Positions 12,574 through 24,000 of a stretch of DNA of 64,000 nucleotides are shown here, one piece after another (positions within the stretch are counted from its first letter, which is position 1; the number at the start of each line of letters is the position of its first letter). A program made the translations under genes and the position numbers. This DNA comes from Wuchereria bancrofti (Eukaryota > Nematoda > Chromadorea > Rhabditida > Onchocercidae). Where the stretch lies: assembly GCA_005281725.1 (NCBI GenBank), contig SSBO01000007.1:1742402-1806401 (forward strand). Reading direction: 5' to 3'. The notes under the pieces are model-generated. The model had not been told where the DNA came from, did not search any database, and saw nothing but the letters and a program-made list of their open reading frames with translations.

Positions 12574-14264
12574 AGTGTTCTGTGGACAACTAAATTTGAT
12601 CATTTTAAAAGCCCTTTTTTCTCAGTTGTTTATAGTGTCTAAAGAAAAGAAAAATCGGATTGAAATTAAATAACATGTATAAAACAAACACCGCTTACCT
12701 ATAGGTCAAATTACTTGTTAATTTGTCACAAATTTGCCTGTATGTTGCTGTCTACGGAATTAATCCAGAAATTTCTATCCACTTATCTGGAATCATAGAT
12801 GTTTAATTTTGGTTCATATGTCAAATAGAAGTGATTGTATTGCAGTTGCTCAGTATTCGGACTCACTCTATTGTTTTTCATAGCCACACAATTTGAAGTA
12901 CTTCGGGATTTATGGCTGTTTGGAGTAATATATAATTTCTGCTTTGAAGTGGAATGTATTATACTTTATGTGCTTGTTGATTTCCTTACTAGATCCCACT
13001 TAACTTTATTTCAGTCATTCTTACTAAGTCGCTGACGGATGAATCATTGCATTCTATAACGTACTTGGTTTTTGTCACTTAATTTGCATTTACATCAGTT
13101 GGTTCCTGTTTTGTCATTAGGAAATTAAGGCGAAATAAAGTTTCGCTCACCAAAGACCAGTTTGTAAACTGTTACATCCTACACTGTTCGAATTTTTTTA
13201 AATAAATTTGAAATATCTAGGAGCTGGAAAGAAAATTAGTACTGTATACTGTGGTACTGTGTTTTTTTGTCTGAAAGATCAGTTTTGCAGACGGCGATAT
13301 CTTCCATTTAGTGCTTATCATGTGACTTGCTCGATATACTTCGAATCAACGTGACCTTCCGCTGTTCCCATGTTTTATTTTAAAATAACAATGCTTCTTT
13401 ATTTATGGACTTCTTTTACATGCTGATAACACTATTGTATATTGGTTCTCATTACATTTTGGTTGATGTTACTTATGATGGAATTTAATTTTCCTGACTG
13501 ATGGGATTTAATCATTATCTCGCGTTGTGTAACAGTTTCTGTAGAAAAAACTCAGTGATTTTGTCAAAAATGCTGGGAACGTTCGTTAAAGTAAAGGACT
13601 AAGCGTTTCCAGCTTCTTTTCATGCGCAGAAATTTGTGGGAGAAAAACGTCGCCTGGGTGAAATGGAGGTCCTTGCTTCCTTTCCAAATATCGTTATTCT
13701 TCTATGTTTTCCATTATAATTACATACATAAATTTCTGAAAACTTTTGAGTATTTTGCATAATATTGGAAACATAATATTTTGCATAATATCTTTTCCGG
13801 AAACCCAATGATCTATCATGTATTTTGATCAGCTAGTCGAATAACATTTCTTTTCGGAGACAAAATTGCAGATTTTATTTTGCAAAGCTATAAAGCATTA
13901 CAATGATATTGTTGTTCAAATATTTCTGCTATTCATTCGCTCAGTGACATTTAATTCACCTACTTTTGGCCTTCCATGGAAAATTCCAAAGTACCCAAAT
14001 GACATTAATCCTTTCCACACAGTAAGCACAGCACGACATGGTACAGTACGGCGTGATTACTGTGCTATTATACGTAATATACGGTACAATGGAATGTTCG
14101 TCGATTATTTTCCTTCCTTTCCTTTATTATAAAGAAAGTAAGAAGCACTGGAGAAGTGGTCAGCAGTGAGATAAAGCAGAGAAAGAGAAAGAAGGATAGA
14201 TGGACAAATGTCCTTGTTAATATTGATTTATGTGTCAGATGGCAGTTTGTAACCACTGGTGACA
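12574..14264. other. Intergenic region between the UBAP1-like gene and the semaphorin
   Basis: No exon on either strand could be tied to a family. Short open frames here lack flanking splice signals and family similarity. The stretch should hold the 3' UTR of the UBAP1-like gene and the promoter and 5' UTR of the semaphorin. Confidence 0.5.
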
Positions 14265-17200
14265 ATGATGTCTTCCAAGGTCCTTTTTATTGGCATACTT
14301 TTTCTTGCTGTTCCATTTTTGGAAGCATCCACAATATCGACTGTATTTCCAGGTGAGATTGCTGAATTGTTTGTAAGAGAATGAATCCTTTAGCTACAGT
14401 TAGAATGTCTGGTAATGGTCGATGTATGACAAGGACTATTGGTACTTCTTATCAACGCTGTTTGATGTTATCGTTGATTATAATTGTTCGGGATTAGTTA
14501 AGTTGGTTTTCAGAGAACGTCTTTACGATTGGAAGATTGGCGTATAGGCGATTATTGCTGGATCCACAATCTGCATCTCTTTATGTGGGTGCAAATGGGC
14601 ACTTATTTCGGTTGTGGGCATATAATATCAATACAACTGCATCTACCGATGGCCTGGTAACTTTTTCGTTTCATAGCATATTTTTAAAATTTTATGCAGT
14701 TATTACTAATTTAATTGCTTAGGAAGTCTTAATTTTTTAGTTACTTTGTGAGACCTTTTGTCTCAAGAAGAAATTAAAACTGCACATAAATACGTGAAGG
14801 TAGTTCTGCATTCATTTACCATAATAAGGTTTTACTACAAATTTAGTATGCTCACACAGAGCTTTCGGTTTCCCAATCTGATGCTGAAGAGTGTCGTCGT
14901 GCTGGCCATGCGGAATGTTTTAATGGAGTACGACTCATGTTCCTGAAGGAAGGTCACCAGACATTACTGGTTTGCTCTTCAAATGCTATGAAACCTCAGC
15001 TACGTGAAGTGGATGCGTTATCCCTACAGGAACGTTCCTCTCCCGAAAATGTTATCGGTGTATGTTCAGCTCACGTGGATCTCAATACAACGGCGGTACT
15101 TGTCGGTGAATTAAAAATTTTTCTTTATTTTTTTTTCTGGTTCTGTCAAATTAGTTAGTGTATATCTGTAGTTATAGTTATCGTCATAATGGTTAATATT
15201 TCGTAGTGCTGATTTGAAGGTGCTTATTTCATGAATAATAAATTTTTAGAGTGGGGCAACCCGGAAGATATACCTGCTATCTATTCTGGTATAAGAACAG
15301 GTCTTATTCTTGACAATAATCTGATTTATCGGCCGCCACTGGTCAAAAACAACAAGGAAGTCTATTCCTCAATGAGAACCATCTATACAGATTCGAAATG
15401 GTTATATGGTAAATTAATATAAGTCACAAATTGCATAAAATAAGACGGTTATGTTAATAGATAAACGCAATCTGACATATGCCTATATCTCGATAGTATT
15501 CAAGGTACCAATTCTGGTTTAATATCTAGGACTTTCTTTTGTTGTACATGATATTTAATTTACTTAAATCTAATGTGAACTTATGGCTTAGAACCGGACT
15601 TCGTGGCATCATTCAACATTGGCAAGTATGTCTACTTCTTTTTCCGTGAAGTGGCGATTGAGCGTGAAAACTGTGAACGTGTTGTATTTTCTAGAGTTGC
15701 TCGTATTTGTAAGGTAAGTGTTGTTTTCTCCTAAATTTGATTTTTTTTTTCTTTCTGAATAGTTTTTTTCCAAAAAATTTCATTTTCATTGTATAACATT
15801 TCATCATGCTGCCTATCACCATGTTGTAATGTTAAATATTGTGTCGAGCAGCTTTCCAACTAGCCTGTAAATAATCTATATATTGCTCAAATTATAGAAA
15901 GATGTTGGTGGGAAAAACGTACTGAGACAAGTTTGGACTACATTCGTTAAGGCTCGTCTGAATTGCTCAACTTCTTTAAAGCTCTCCATTTATTTCAATG
16001 AATTGCGTACGTTTGCTTTGTGCTTTTTAGAATCTACGTATCCTCAATAAATTGAAGATTTTGTTTGATACCGGTTGTTTTTTTGATGAAAAAAAAAAGA
16101 ACAGATTTTAATAGTTACTAGTTATCCGTGGTGAATGCAGTGTAAATAACGATGGTTTTGTTATTGGATCCATTAAAGGTGATTCTCTTTATGAGATTTG
16201 TTCACTTTTATGTTGCAATTGTTAATTTCTAGAATCACTGCAAAGCGTAGATGGTAGATCTGACACTTTGTTCTACGCTACTTTTATAACACCTGAAATC
16301 TCCTTTGGTGGTAGCGCTGTTTGCGTCTTCTCATTAAACAGTATTGATCAGGTATTTTGTAAATATTCTTCTCCCGAAAGGATTTGATTGTGTTGGCATA
16401 TGATTGGAAGTGCATGTAATAAATTAGTAGTTGATTAAGTCGTTTATATAAATAATTTGACTTACTCGATTGTTTTATGCATTGAAATAAATATTTCTTT
16501 TTTTGTTTATAGTTATTCGATCATGGATATTTTTTGGAACAAACCTCACCCGATGGTAGTTGGATCACTACATCACCCAAAAATGTTCCTGAACATCGTC
16601 CGGGAGCGGTAAATTTTCTTATTCAATTGATACATGCTCAAAAATTCCATTTCGGCCAAATTACTGGCTTTTTTTGCAAATTTGTTAGGAATTCATATTA
16701 TTTTAGTGCACAGCCAATTCAGCATCTGTCCCGGATAGTACTTTACATTTTTCACGATCTCACTTGTTGATGGCAGATGCTGTATCAGCTGATCAACCAT
16801 TGCTAGTATTGCGTGATGAACTGCTAACACATATTGCTATTGACTCAATGGATGATGTCAACGTTATTTTTGTTTATTCACATAGGTTACTTTTAAACTA
16901 TTATTTGATGTGATTCTCTTACCTGAAAATTTCAACCGTAATAATGACCCATTGACTAACTTAAAATTTCCGATAATATCTAGGACTATGCTTAACATTT
17001 TTAAACCTTGGCTACAGTGATTCCATGTTCAGTTCACATTTTGCGAAAGCAAGAAAATTCTATCAAAACACTAAAAATTTCAGCAAAAAAAATTAGGCTC
17101 AATTCAGGCAACATATACTGTCTTTCAGTTCTCAAAGGCTACATAAGATAGCGCATTGGTTTGAAGACAAGCATTCAACATTGTTAGCCACGTATAATTT

Positions 17201-18574
17201 GAAAAATACTGGGACTGTTTTTGCTATGACTCTATTGCCAGGCGAATTTGTCTATTTATCGGATGAGAATAATGTCGCCCAGTATTTCCTGGCTCAGTGC
17301 TCACTTCATGTTATGTGCAAGCAATGTGCTGTTGACCCGTACTGTTCATGGAATATTGCTCGTGGATTGTGTTATAAACGTGAACGAGCTCATTTCTCAG
17401 CGTCTGGGTAAAGGATTTTATTAATCATTTCCTTTTTATTTTATGTTCATTTTCTGTCAGTTTTCCTTTCGATTGTGGCACACATTTTTTTTTATTTTAT
17501 ATTGGTGCTTGCACAGAATATTAAATTAATCTCCGAAATATGCATCTCTCCGAAAATACTCTCTGTCTGATAGGTTTAGTTTCAATATTATTCGAAAATT
17601 TTTTTCACAAATTTGTAAGTTATTTAAATTTTAGGTGGGTCAGTTCCAATTCTAAAGACACTAACAAATGTCTAGGGCATGTAAAACGGATGACGACTAA
17701 TGCCTATGTTGGTGATACATTGCATCTCACTTGTATGACGCAGTCAACGTGGGTTTTCAATACTGAACCAGTTTTGCCATCTGAAAAGAGGCAGTTAACA
17801 ACGGAAGGAGGACTGGTTGTTTTCAATGCAAGTGTTACTTAATTTAAATGGTAGTTTTCAGAAATAGTATTTGGTTTCATTTTTTCTTGAAGTGGTTGGC
17901 TTTCAGTAGTTATGAAAAATACCACCTCATTTTTTAGGTTTCTGGAACAGATAGTGGTACCTATGAATGCAGTATAGATGAAGAAGCTGTTATGATATAC
18001 GAAATTACAGTCGATGATGGTTAGCTTTCTTTTATTGGGGTACTTGTCATTGCAACGGGAGCCTCAGTTTGTTATTGAGATTTAGCTGTCTACTTTAATA
18101 ATAAGACTAAGCTTTTCATTGTAGCTGAATGCGCACAACCGACTAGTGTAGCTCAATTTAAATCAAAATATCGAGAATGGTGTCAGAAATTTGCGAAGTA
18201 CAAACACTCTGCTGAGAAATGGCAACTTTGGTATGACAGAAATGTAAGGATTTTTTAGTTAGAAGAATAATTTAGCACCGTTTGGGTAATTATTGATTAA
18301 ATTACGAATTGAATAACTGGAATAAGATTAACTGGAATATTATTGAAATAAGATTATAAATCATTTTTCGTTGGTTTATTCCACGTCAAAAATTTTAAAC
18401 CATTATTCAGATCATTTAGTTTTATTAATCTAAAACGATGAGCGTGGCTGATTCTGTCATTCTCTCATTCAACCAAAATCAACTTTAACTTTCACTGTTT
18501 AGAGAAGTTAATTCCAGGCAGCAAACTGTCCCAAACAAAGGTTCACCGATTTTAATCACATTACCATTGAATAA
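14265..18574 (+). CDS. mab-20: Secreted class-2 semaphorin (MAB-20 / Sema2a type), complete, 664 aa
   Basis: Fourteen exons in continuous frame: 14265-14352, 14514-14656, 14862-15105, 15250-15408, 15592-15713, 15898-16006, 16233-16351, 16513-16608, 16707-16885, 17129-17407, 17635-17833, 17938-18019, 18125-18243, 18518-18574. The product has a signal peptide ([21 protein letters not shown]), a sema domain (about residues 30-470, with [36 protein letters not shown] and RPGAC landmarks), a PSI domain with the CxxCxxDPYCSW core (about 480-505), one Ig domain (LTC...DSGTYEC, about 530-595) and a short basic Cys-containing tail ending HITIE. There is no membrane segment. Secreted plus one Ig domain is class 2, which in C. 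elegans is MAB-20, a plexin-2 ligand in epidermal morphogenesis and axon guidance. The start could be either of two adjacent ATGs (14265, 14268). The exon 3 acceptor (14862) was chosen by phase and is the least certain junction. Confidence 0.93.
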
Positions 18575-21010
18575 TCTTCATAGATCTAAAGGTCGGTTTT
18601 CTGTATATTTACATTTGTTTATCATTCTGCTGATATTTTCGATCTCTAGAGGGACATCCAGAAAATCTTTGTCACGCTAAAATTTCAAGGAAAAGATGTT
18701 TCGTTTTGAACCAAATTAAGTTCAGTATGCCCACACAGATTTTCTATGCTTCTGCCAACAAAAAGAATTGAATTGGCTAAGATATTAATTATTTAAGTTT
18801 ATTTTCGTGATTGTTTTTTAATATATTACAAGCACATCATGCTGTTGTTAACCAGAATATTCTTATTGCTTTGTTAATTTCTGTTTTTGTCAACATTAAG
18901 ACCCACGGGTGAATTAAAATAAATTGCTATATTGTTGGCTTCACATCCTTCTTTTAAAAATGGGTACTTGGCCTTGAGTATATAGCTCCGTAGCTTATTG
19001 GAAATATTCTGCGCTAATCTCCTAACATTTTCAATACTTCAGTATTGTTTTGTGCCTTTATTATTCTTCATAACTGTCTTCACCATACTGTTACTTTAGA
19101 ATAGTTTATCCAAGTAAATTCAGTCTAATTGCGAATCATCGTTTATTAAGTTTGATATGTTCTAAAATTGACATAGTTCTACATAGTCTAAAACAGTTAG
19201 ATTATGTGAAAGCAGCTAGTAAATATGAAGTAGCCAGGGTTAAACGATATTGGAAAGGCCAGCTAAATGTTTGGTGCTTTGTACGTATGATGTACGTTTT
19301 GCGGTATATAGCATTAAGTGGTAGAGCTGCTGAAGTGAAATACATTTGAATAAATATTTGAAATACTGTGTAATTAAGCAATGGAGTAGTCATTGGAAGT
19401 ATAAATATATGAAAAAGGATAATTTCAGTTTTCATAAGTTAGGCAGTGGACAGTGTACAATGTTATTTGTTTAGTAGGTACCAATCTCGATGAAAAGTTT
19501 TGAAACGATTTTGATAGCTCAATGTTGTATGAAATCGGACTTGTGGATAATATGTTTGGTAAGATTGTCTAATTATTCAAAGGCGGTATTTTCCCGAATT
19601 ACTCGTCTGACATAGCCTCGCATTGATGAGGCTTCTGGAAATGAACTATTTCATTCATATTGCTTGAAGAAAAAGCTCATTAAAATATCATGGTTTACGC
19701 GATCTGTTATTGAAATATATCATTAGCTTTCATCTTTGAACAAGTATTTTTAAGCGCTGTTAATTATCAACGATGAAAGGAACCAAAAGATTCGTCCATC
19801 GTAGAAACATATTTTGATTCGATTTGATCCTACTGATATATTACTTGTAAAATCTTACCATTTTACGTGATATTCACTGTCTGTATGTAACAAGTGGCTT
19901 GTATAGTTGGAGGTAATTCTGGACATCTTTGGAAGAAATCGAGATATTTGTTAGTGGTAAGTAGGAATACATAGTATTTGCAACCTTTGCTGTTCATTTC
20001 TGTTCAGAATTACCTCAAAATATTCAAGCTAACACACAATTTTTTTCGTATATTGTTTAATATTTAGTGGATTGTAGTGATACCTTGATTTACACGAAGA
20101 TATATGTTATTTAAATATATGTAATCTTGCAATGCAGTTAGATGTAGTAGCTTATGTTTATTTCTTTTTCATTGAGCTTAGTTCAATTTATCATAATCAG
20201 TTTCTTTTTAGTTTTTGATATTGAAAACGCTGCATTTTTCTCACAGTTTTTTGAGAGATATTGAATAGGATACAAAGATTTTACTTTATGCAGCTAACTA
20301 GTACTTCTATAAGAATTATTAATTTCAAATTAGCTTATAGCGCTTAATCTTATCATCGAGAACACTATACGATATCCGAGTAATCTTACTGAAATCGACT
20401 GATAATGATGAGTATCTTTTCATGATTTATGCAAATCCAGTCTCGTATTTTCTACTTATTTCTTATAATGCAGTATTATTGGATCAGAAGATTGACTGGA
20501 ATTGAAAAAAAAAAATGAATTTGAAGTCTACTACGGTTTAGCAATATTCGAGAAATGTCGGTTCTTACAAATATTGAGATTATAAGCCTCATAATATTAC
20601 ACATTATTGGGATTACACATTACTGCTGGAATTTTATTTTCCGAATTGACTTTTGCAAGGAGGTTTCTAGAAAATGTGAACATGTGCATTCATACAAATA
20701 ATTTTTTTATAAAATTATTGAAAATAATATTGGTATTATAATGCTAGGACATTTTCATTATAGTTTTTCATCAACAGCATTATTACTATTAGATTTTTAT
20801 TACTCAGCAGTCGGGTTGGTGATAGTTTGCTATCCTGAACTTTTTTTTGTAAAATAACTATGGCAATTCTACTCCGATACATAGGTTCTGCAATGATTAC
20901 TTACTTGCTTAGTAAGATGTTTAGATTGGAACTCGTAGAAGAGTATAATAGTAAATGCATAATAGAATTAATGAAAATTCATATAGAAATATGCATCCGA
21001 GTACGGCTAC
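18575..21010. other. Intergenic region between convergent mab-20 and tyrosinase A
   Basis: Contains the 3' UTRs of the two convergent genes. I see no further exon with splice signals and family similarity, and no RNA gene. Confidence 0.5.
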
Positions 21011-24000
21011 CTATCCATTCATATCTGTCACCATTTCACAAATGTCCGCTCGCGATTTATTACATCGTCGACAACTGAACCGGCAATTTTCAGCCATCCA
21101 TAGATGATTTTTGTGGCATTCACCTTGAATGACCCAAACGGGACATTGTAAATGCCGATCTGAACATTCTGCAATCAAACATTCATTTCATTCACTTTAC
21201 CTCATTTAACAGAGGGATGAGTCATATGAGGAGATGAATGTGACATTCAAGCGGTACAAGGAAAGTAAGAATTGAGAACAAAAACAATAGCTGAAATTAT
21301 GAAAACCGAAACAGTAAATTACTACCACAAAAAAAGCAAAGAAAGCGAAAAAGTGAGATTCGAAGCGTAAATGACTCAATTCAGGCATAATAAAATATAA
21401 GCAACGACCACTGAACAAAACTCTAAGCGTCATTGATATGAAAGGAAGCACAATATCTTGGCAAAATCTAAGATACAGAATGTAAAGGTCGTCTGGAAGT
21501 ATTGAAGAAATTTGGTGATATTTAAATTATGAAATGAAGTGGGAAGATGGCACCAGTTGTGAAAGATGAAATCTCAAAAATTACTAATCAAAGGTAACTT
21601 GTTTAAATTGTCGTATGCTAATCAAGTATAAAACATTTAATAGCTATCTCTATCAGTTTTTATTATCATCTTAAAGTATACTATAAAGAGTGATCCCTTG
21701 CTAATCTCTTAATCTCATTATTAAATTCGAACAGTCGTTCTAACTCATAAATCCAACAATATTATTCGAAGTGTTAATCTCTCATTATATGAGCTTAATT
21801 TTATCTCTTCCAATGATCTACTGATAAGCTATTAACAGCCTAAAACAGATAAATGTAGCCAAAACAAAACTTGCCAGAAACAGTATTATATTGTGCAACA
21901 CACTTATGACAGGATGCAGGACACCAATCTAGCATTATTTTCTCGTTTGTTTTACATTCACCCTTATTAGCCCAAATTGAGCAACACTCATGACTGTTAT
22001 AACACTGCTCCTGAAATGAAGGCCACTCATGCAATGCTTAATTAATTAATCAATTAAATGAAATGATTAAAGAAATGGTAACAGTATTTTTTACGAATTC
22101 TCGATTGTATTATGTCGATGAATTCAAGATCAGTAGGAATTTCTAGCCTTTTGTTATCAATTTTTGAGTGTAAAAGCTCAATTTTCTCTTAAAATTTGCA
22201 CAATTCAGGATAAAAAAAAACTTGTTTTAAGTCTCTTAGACTTAGGAAAATTGCTAAATATTTCGACAGGTAACATACAAATGAAAAAAGCCATGAAAGG
22301 GAAACAGCATGGTGGTAAATTTTGCCTTTATGGTGAACCTTTTCAACATTTGTTGTTGCTGTTGTTGTAATTAGCGTTGTCACCTTCCCTACAATTACAT
22401 CCTCTATACTTCTCGTTCGTTTCGTACTATTTCGATTTGTCTGAAACAAGAAAAGAAAAGAAATTTGTTTTAAAATGAAATATGGCAAAAGATATGATTG
22501 GAAGGAATAAAAGATGAAGAGAAGTTCTAATATTCTACAAAAAATGTTGTATCTAATTGAAAACTGAACGAGAAACGTGGGTCAAGTCAGCAGTGACCTT
22601 AGGCTATCTTTACTTTTTGCTAACTGAAAATTTTAGATTAAAAAAATATTTCATCTTGCTTCTGTAGAACCGGTGCGTTTTTAATACATCTTCCGGACAG
22701 ACAAAAGCCATTGTAGCAAGGGTTCTCCTGATGTGTATAACTGTCACAATTGCCTCCCACGCGTATTTTTGTCGAACACCGAGCGTATCCATGTGATAAA
22801 TCACAGAATAGGAATCTGAATCCACGTTTTACTGCTTCCATGGTCAGCTAAACTCTTATCTATCCATAAATTTGCTCGTTTATCAGGGTTTCATAGATTT
22901 CATCTCTCTTATCATCACCAAACTCTTCAAAACTTGATGGTTACTTAGTTAATTTATGGTCCTTTGAACATCTTTGATTTGCTCACAACAACTCACAAAG
23001 TTGCAATTAATTTTCGGCTTTTCGTGATAAACTTAGGGACAAATTTCTTGTCACGGCTAATCTGAAATTGTTAGATTCAAGAAGTAGAGATGAATCGAAT
23101 TGGAAGAATCGATCACTTACTCGCTCCCACACTGTTTATCCTGGCGTCCAGGACAAACAGGTCGTGGTGCATATTTGTATAATCTTTCGCTGTAATTATT
23201 GCTGATTCCATCAATATTTCTAAGCGGTTCAAATGGTCGCATGGAATTTTGCGCAAAATGGTTTTCGCCACTACATTCTGGTAAATCTGGCGGATAACTT
23301 TTCGATCGTGCATCTCGACTCTGAAAAATTCTGGAACACTTGTCAATTATTGCAATTTCTTAAAACGTTCTTATAGAGACTTAAGCCCGTTTCTGATGGA
23401 TGATGAACTTAGTTCAATTTAAATTCAAGTTCCAGTAATATAATACTTGTCGATGTTGTCGCCAATATTCCCAAATGCTATCCACGAAAACGTGATGGAG
23501 GAAGAACAATGGGTCATTTGCAGAAGTTATTTGATGAAACATATCACCGCCGATCCATACAAGTGCATTTGCATGGCTATACTCGAGTGATGTCCAATCT
23601 GTTGGATACCTGCATCCCTGTATTTTTTCGCTATGTCAACATAATTAAAATATTTCTAATTTTATGTGTGACATAAAGATTGAAGTCTTTTCAGTGCAAC
23701 AACTATTTCGGCGAAGCCAACAATATTTGACATTTCAGCTAAATTTTACTTATTTACTTGTTAGGAACGCAGTAAACGCATGTGCTAACCGTAATTAGTG
23801 TACACATATAAGCTACTAATCACTGAAGGAACTCATTAACTATGGTTATTTGAGTAATTTATGTGAATTGAAAGCTAGAAAATTTACCGGTTGAGGAGCT
23901 GTATAAGCGAGTACGTCGATTACATTCGAATGTCTCATTACAGCTTGAATATCATCTTCATTCAGAGGACGTCCTTCTTGTCCAGGTCGTCTAATTATAT

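Noticed and set aside
14740..14806. Possible extra semaphorin exon ([15 protein letters not shown])
   Set aside because: Its entry phase does not fit the preceding exon's GTAACT donor, and in the fitting phase it contains a stop; the sema sequence continues better directly into 14862.
19152..19435. Overlapping open frames on both strands between mab-20 and tyrosinase A
   Set aside because: No splice signals, no family similarity and low-complexity composition typical of chance frames in AT-rich DNA.
22164..22370. Plus-strand open frame over tyrosinase A exon 22384-22440 and its intron
   Set aside because: Antisense to a supported gene with no independent evidence.
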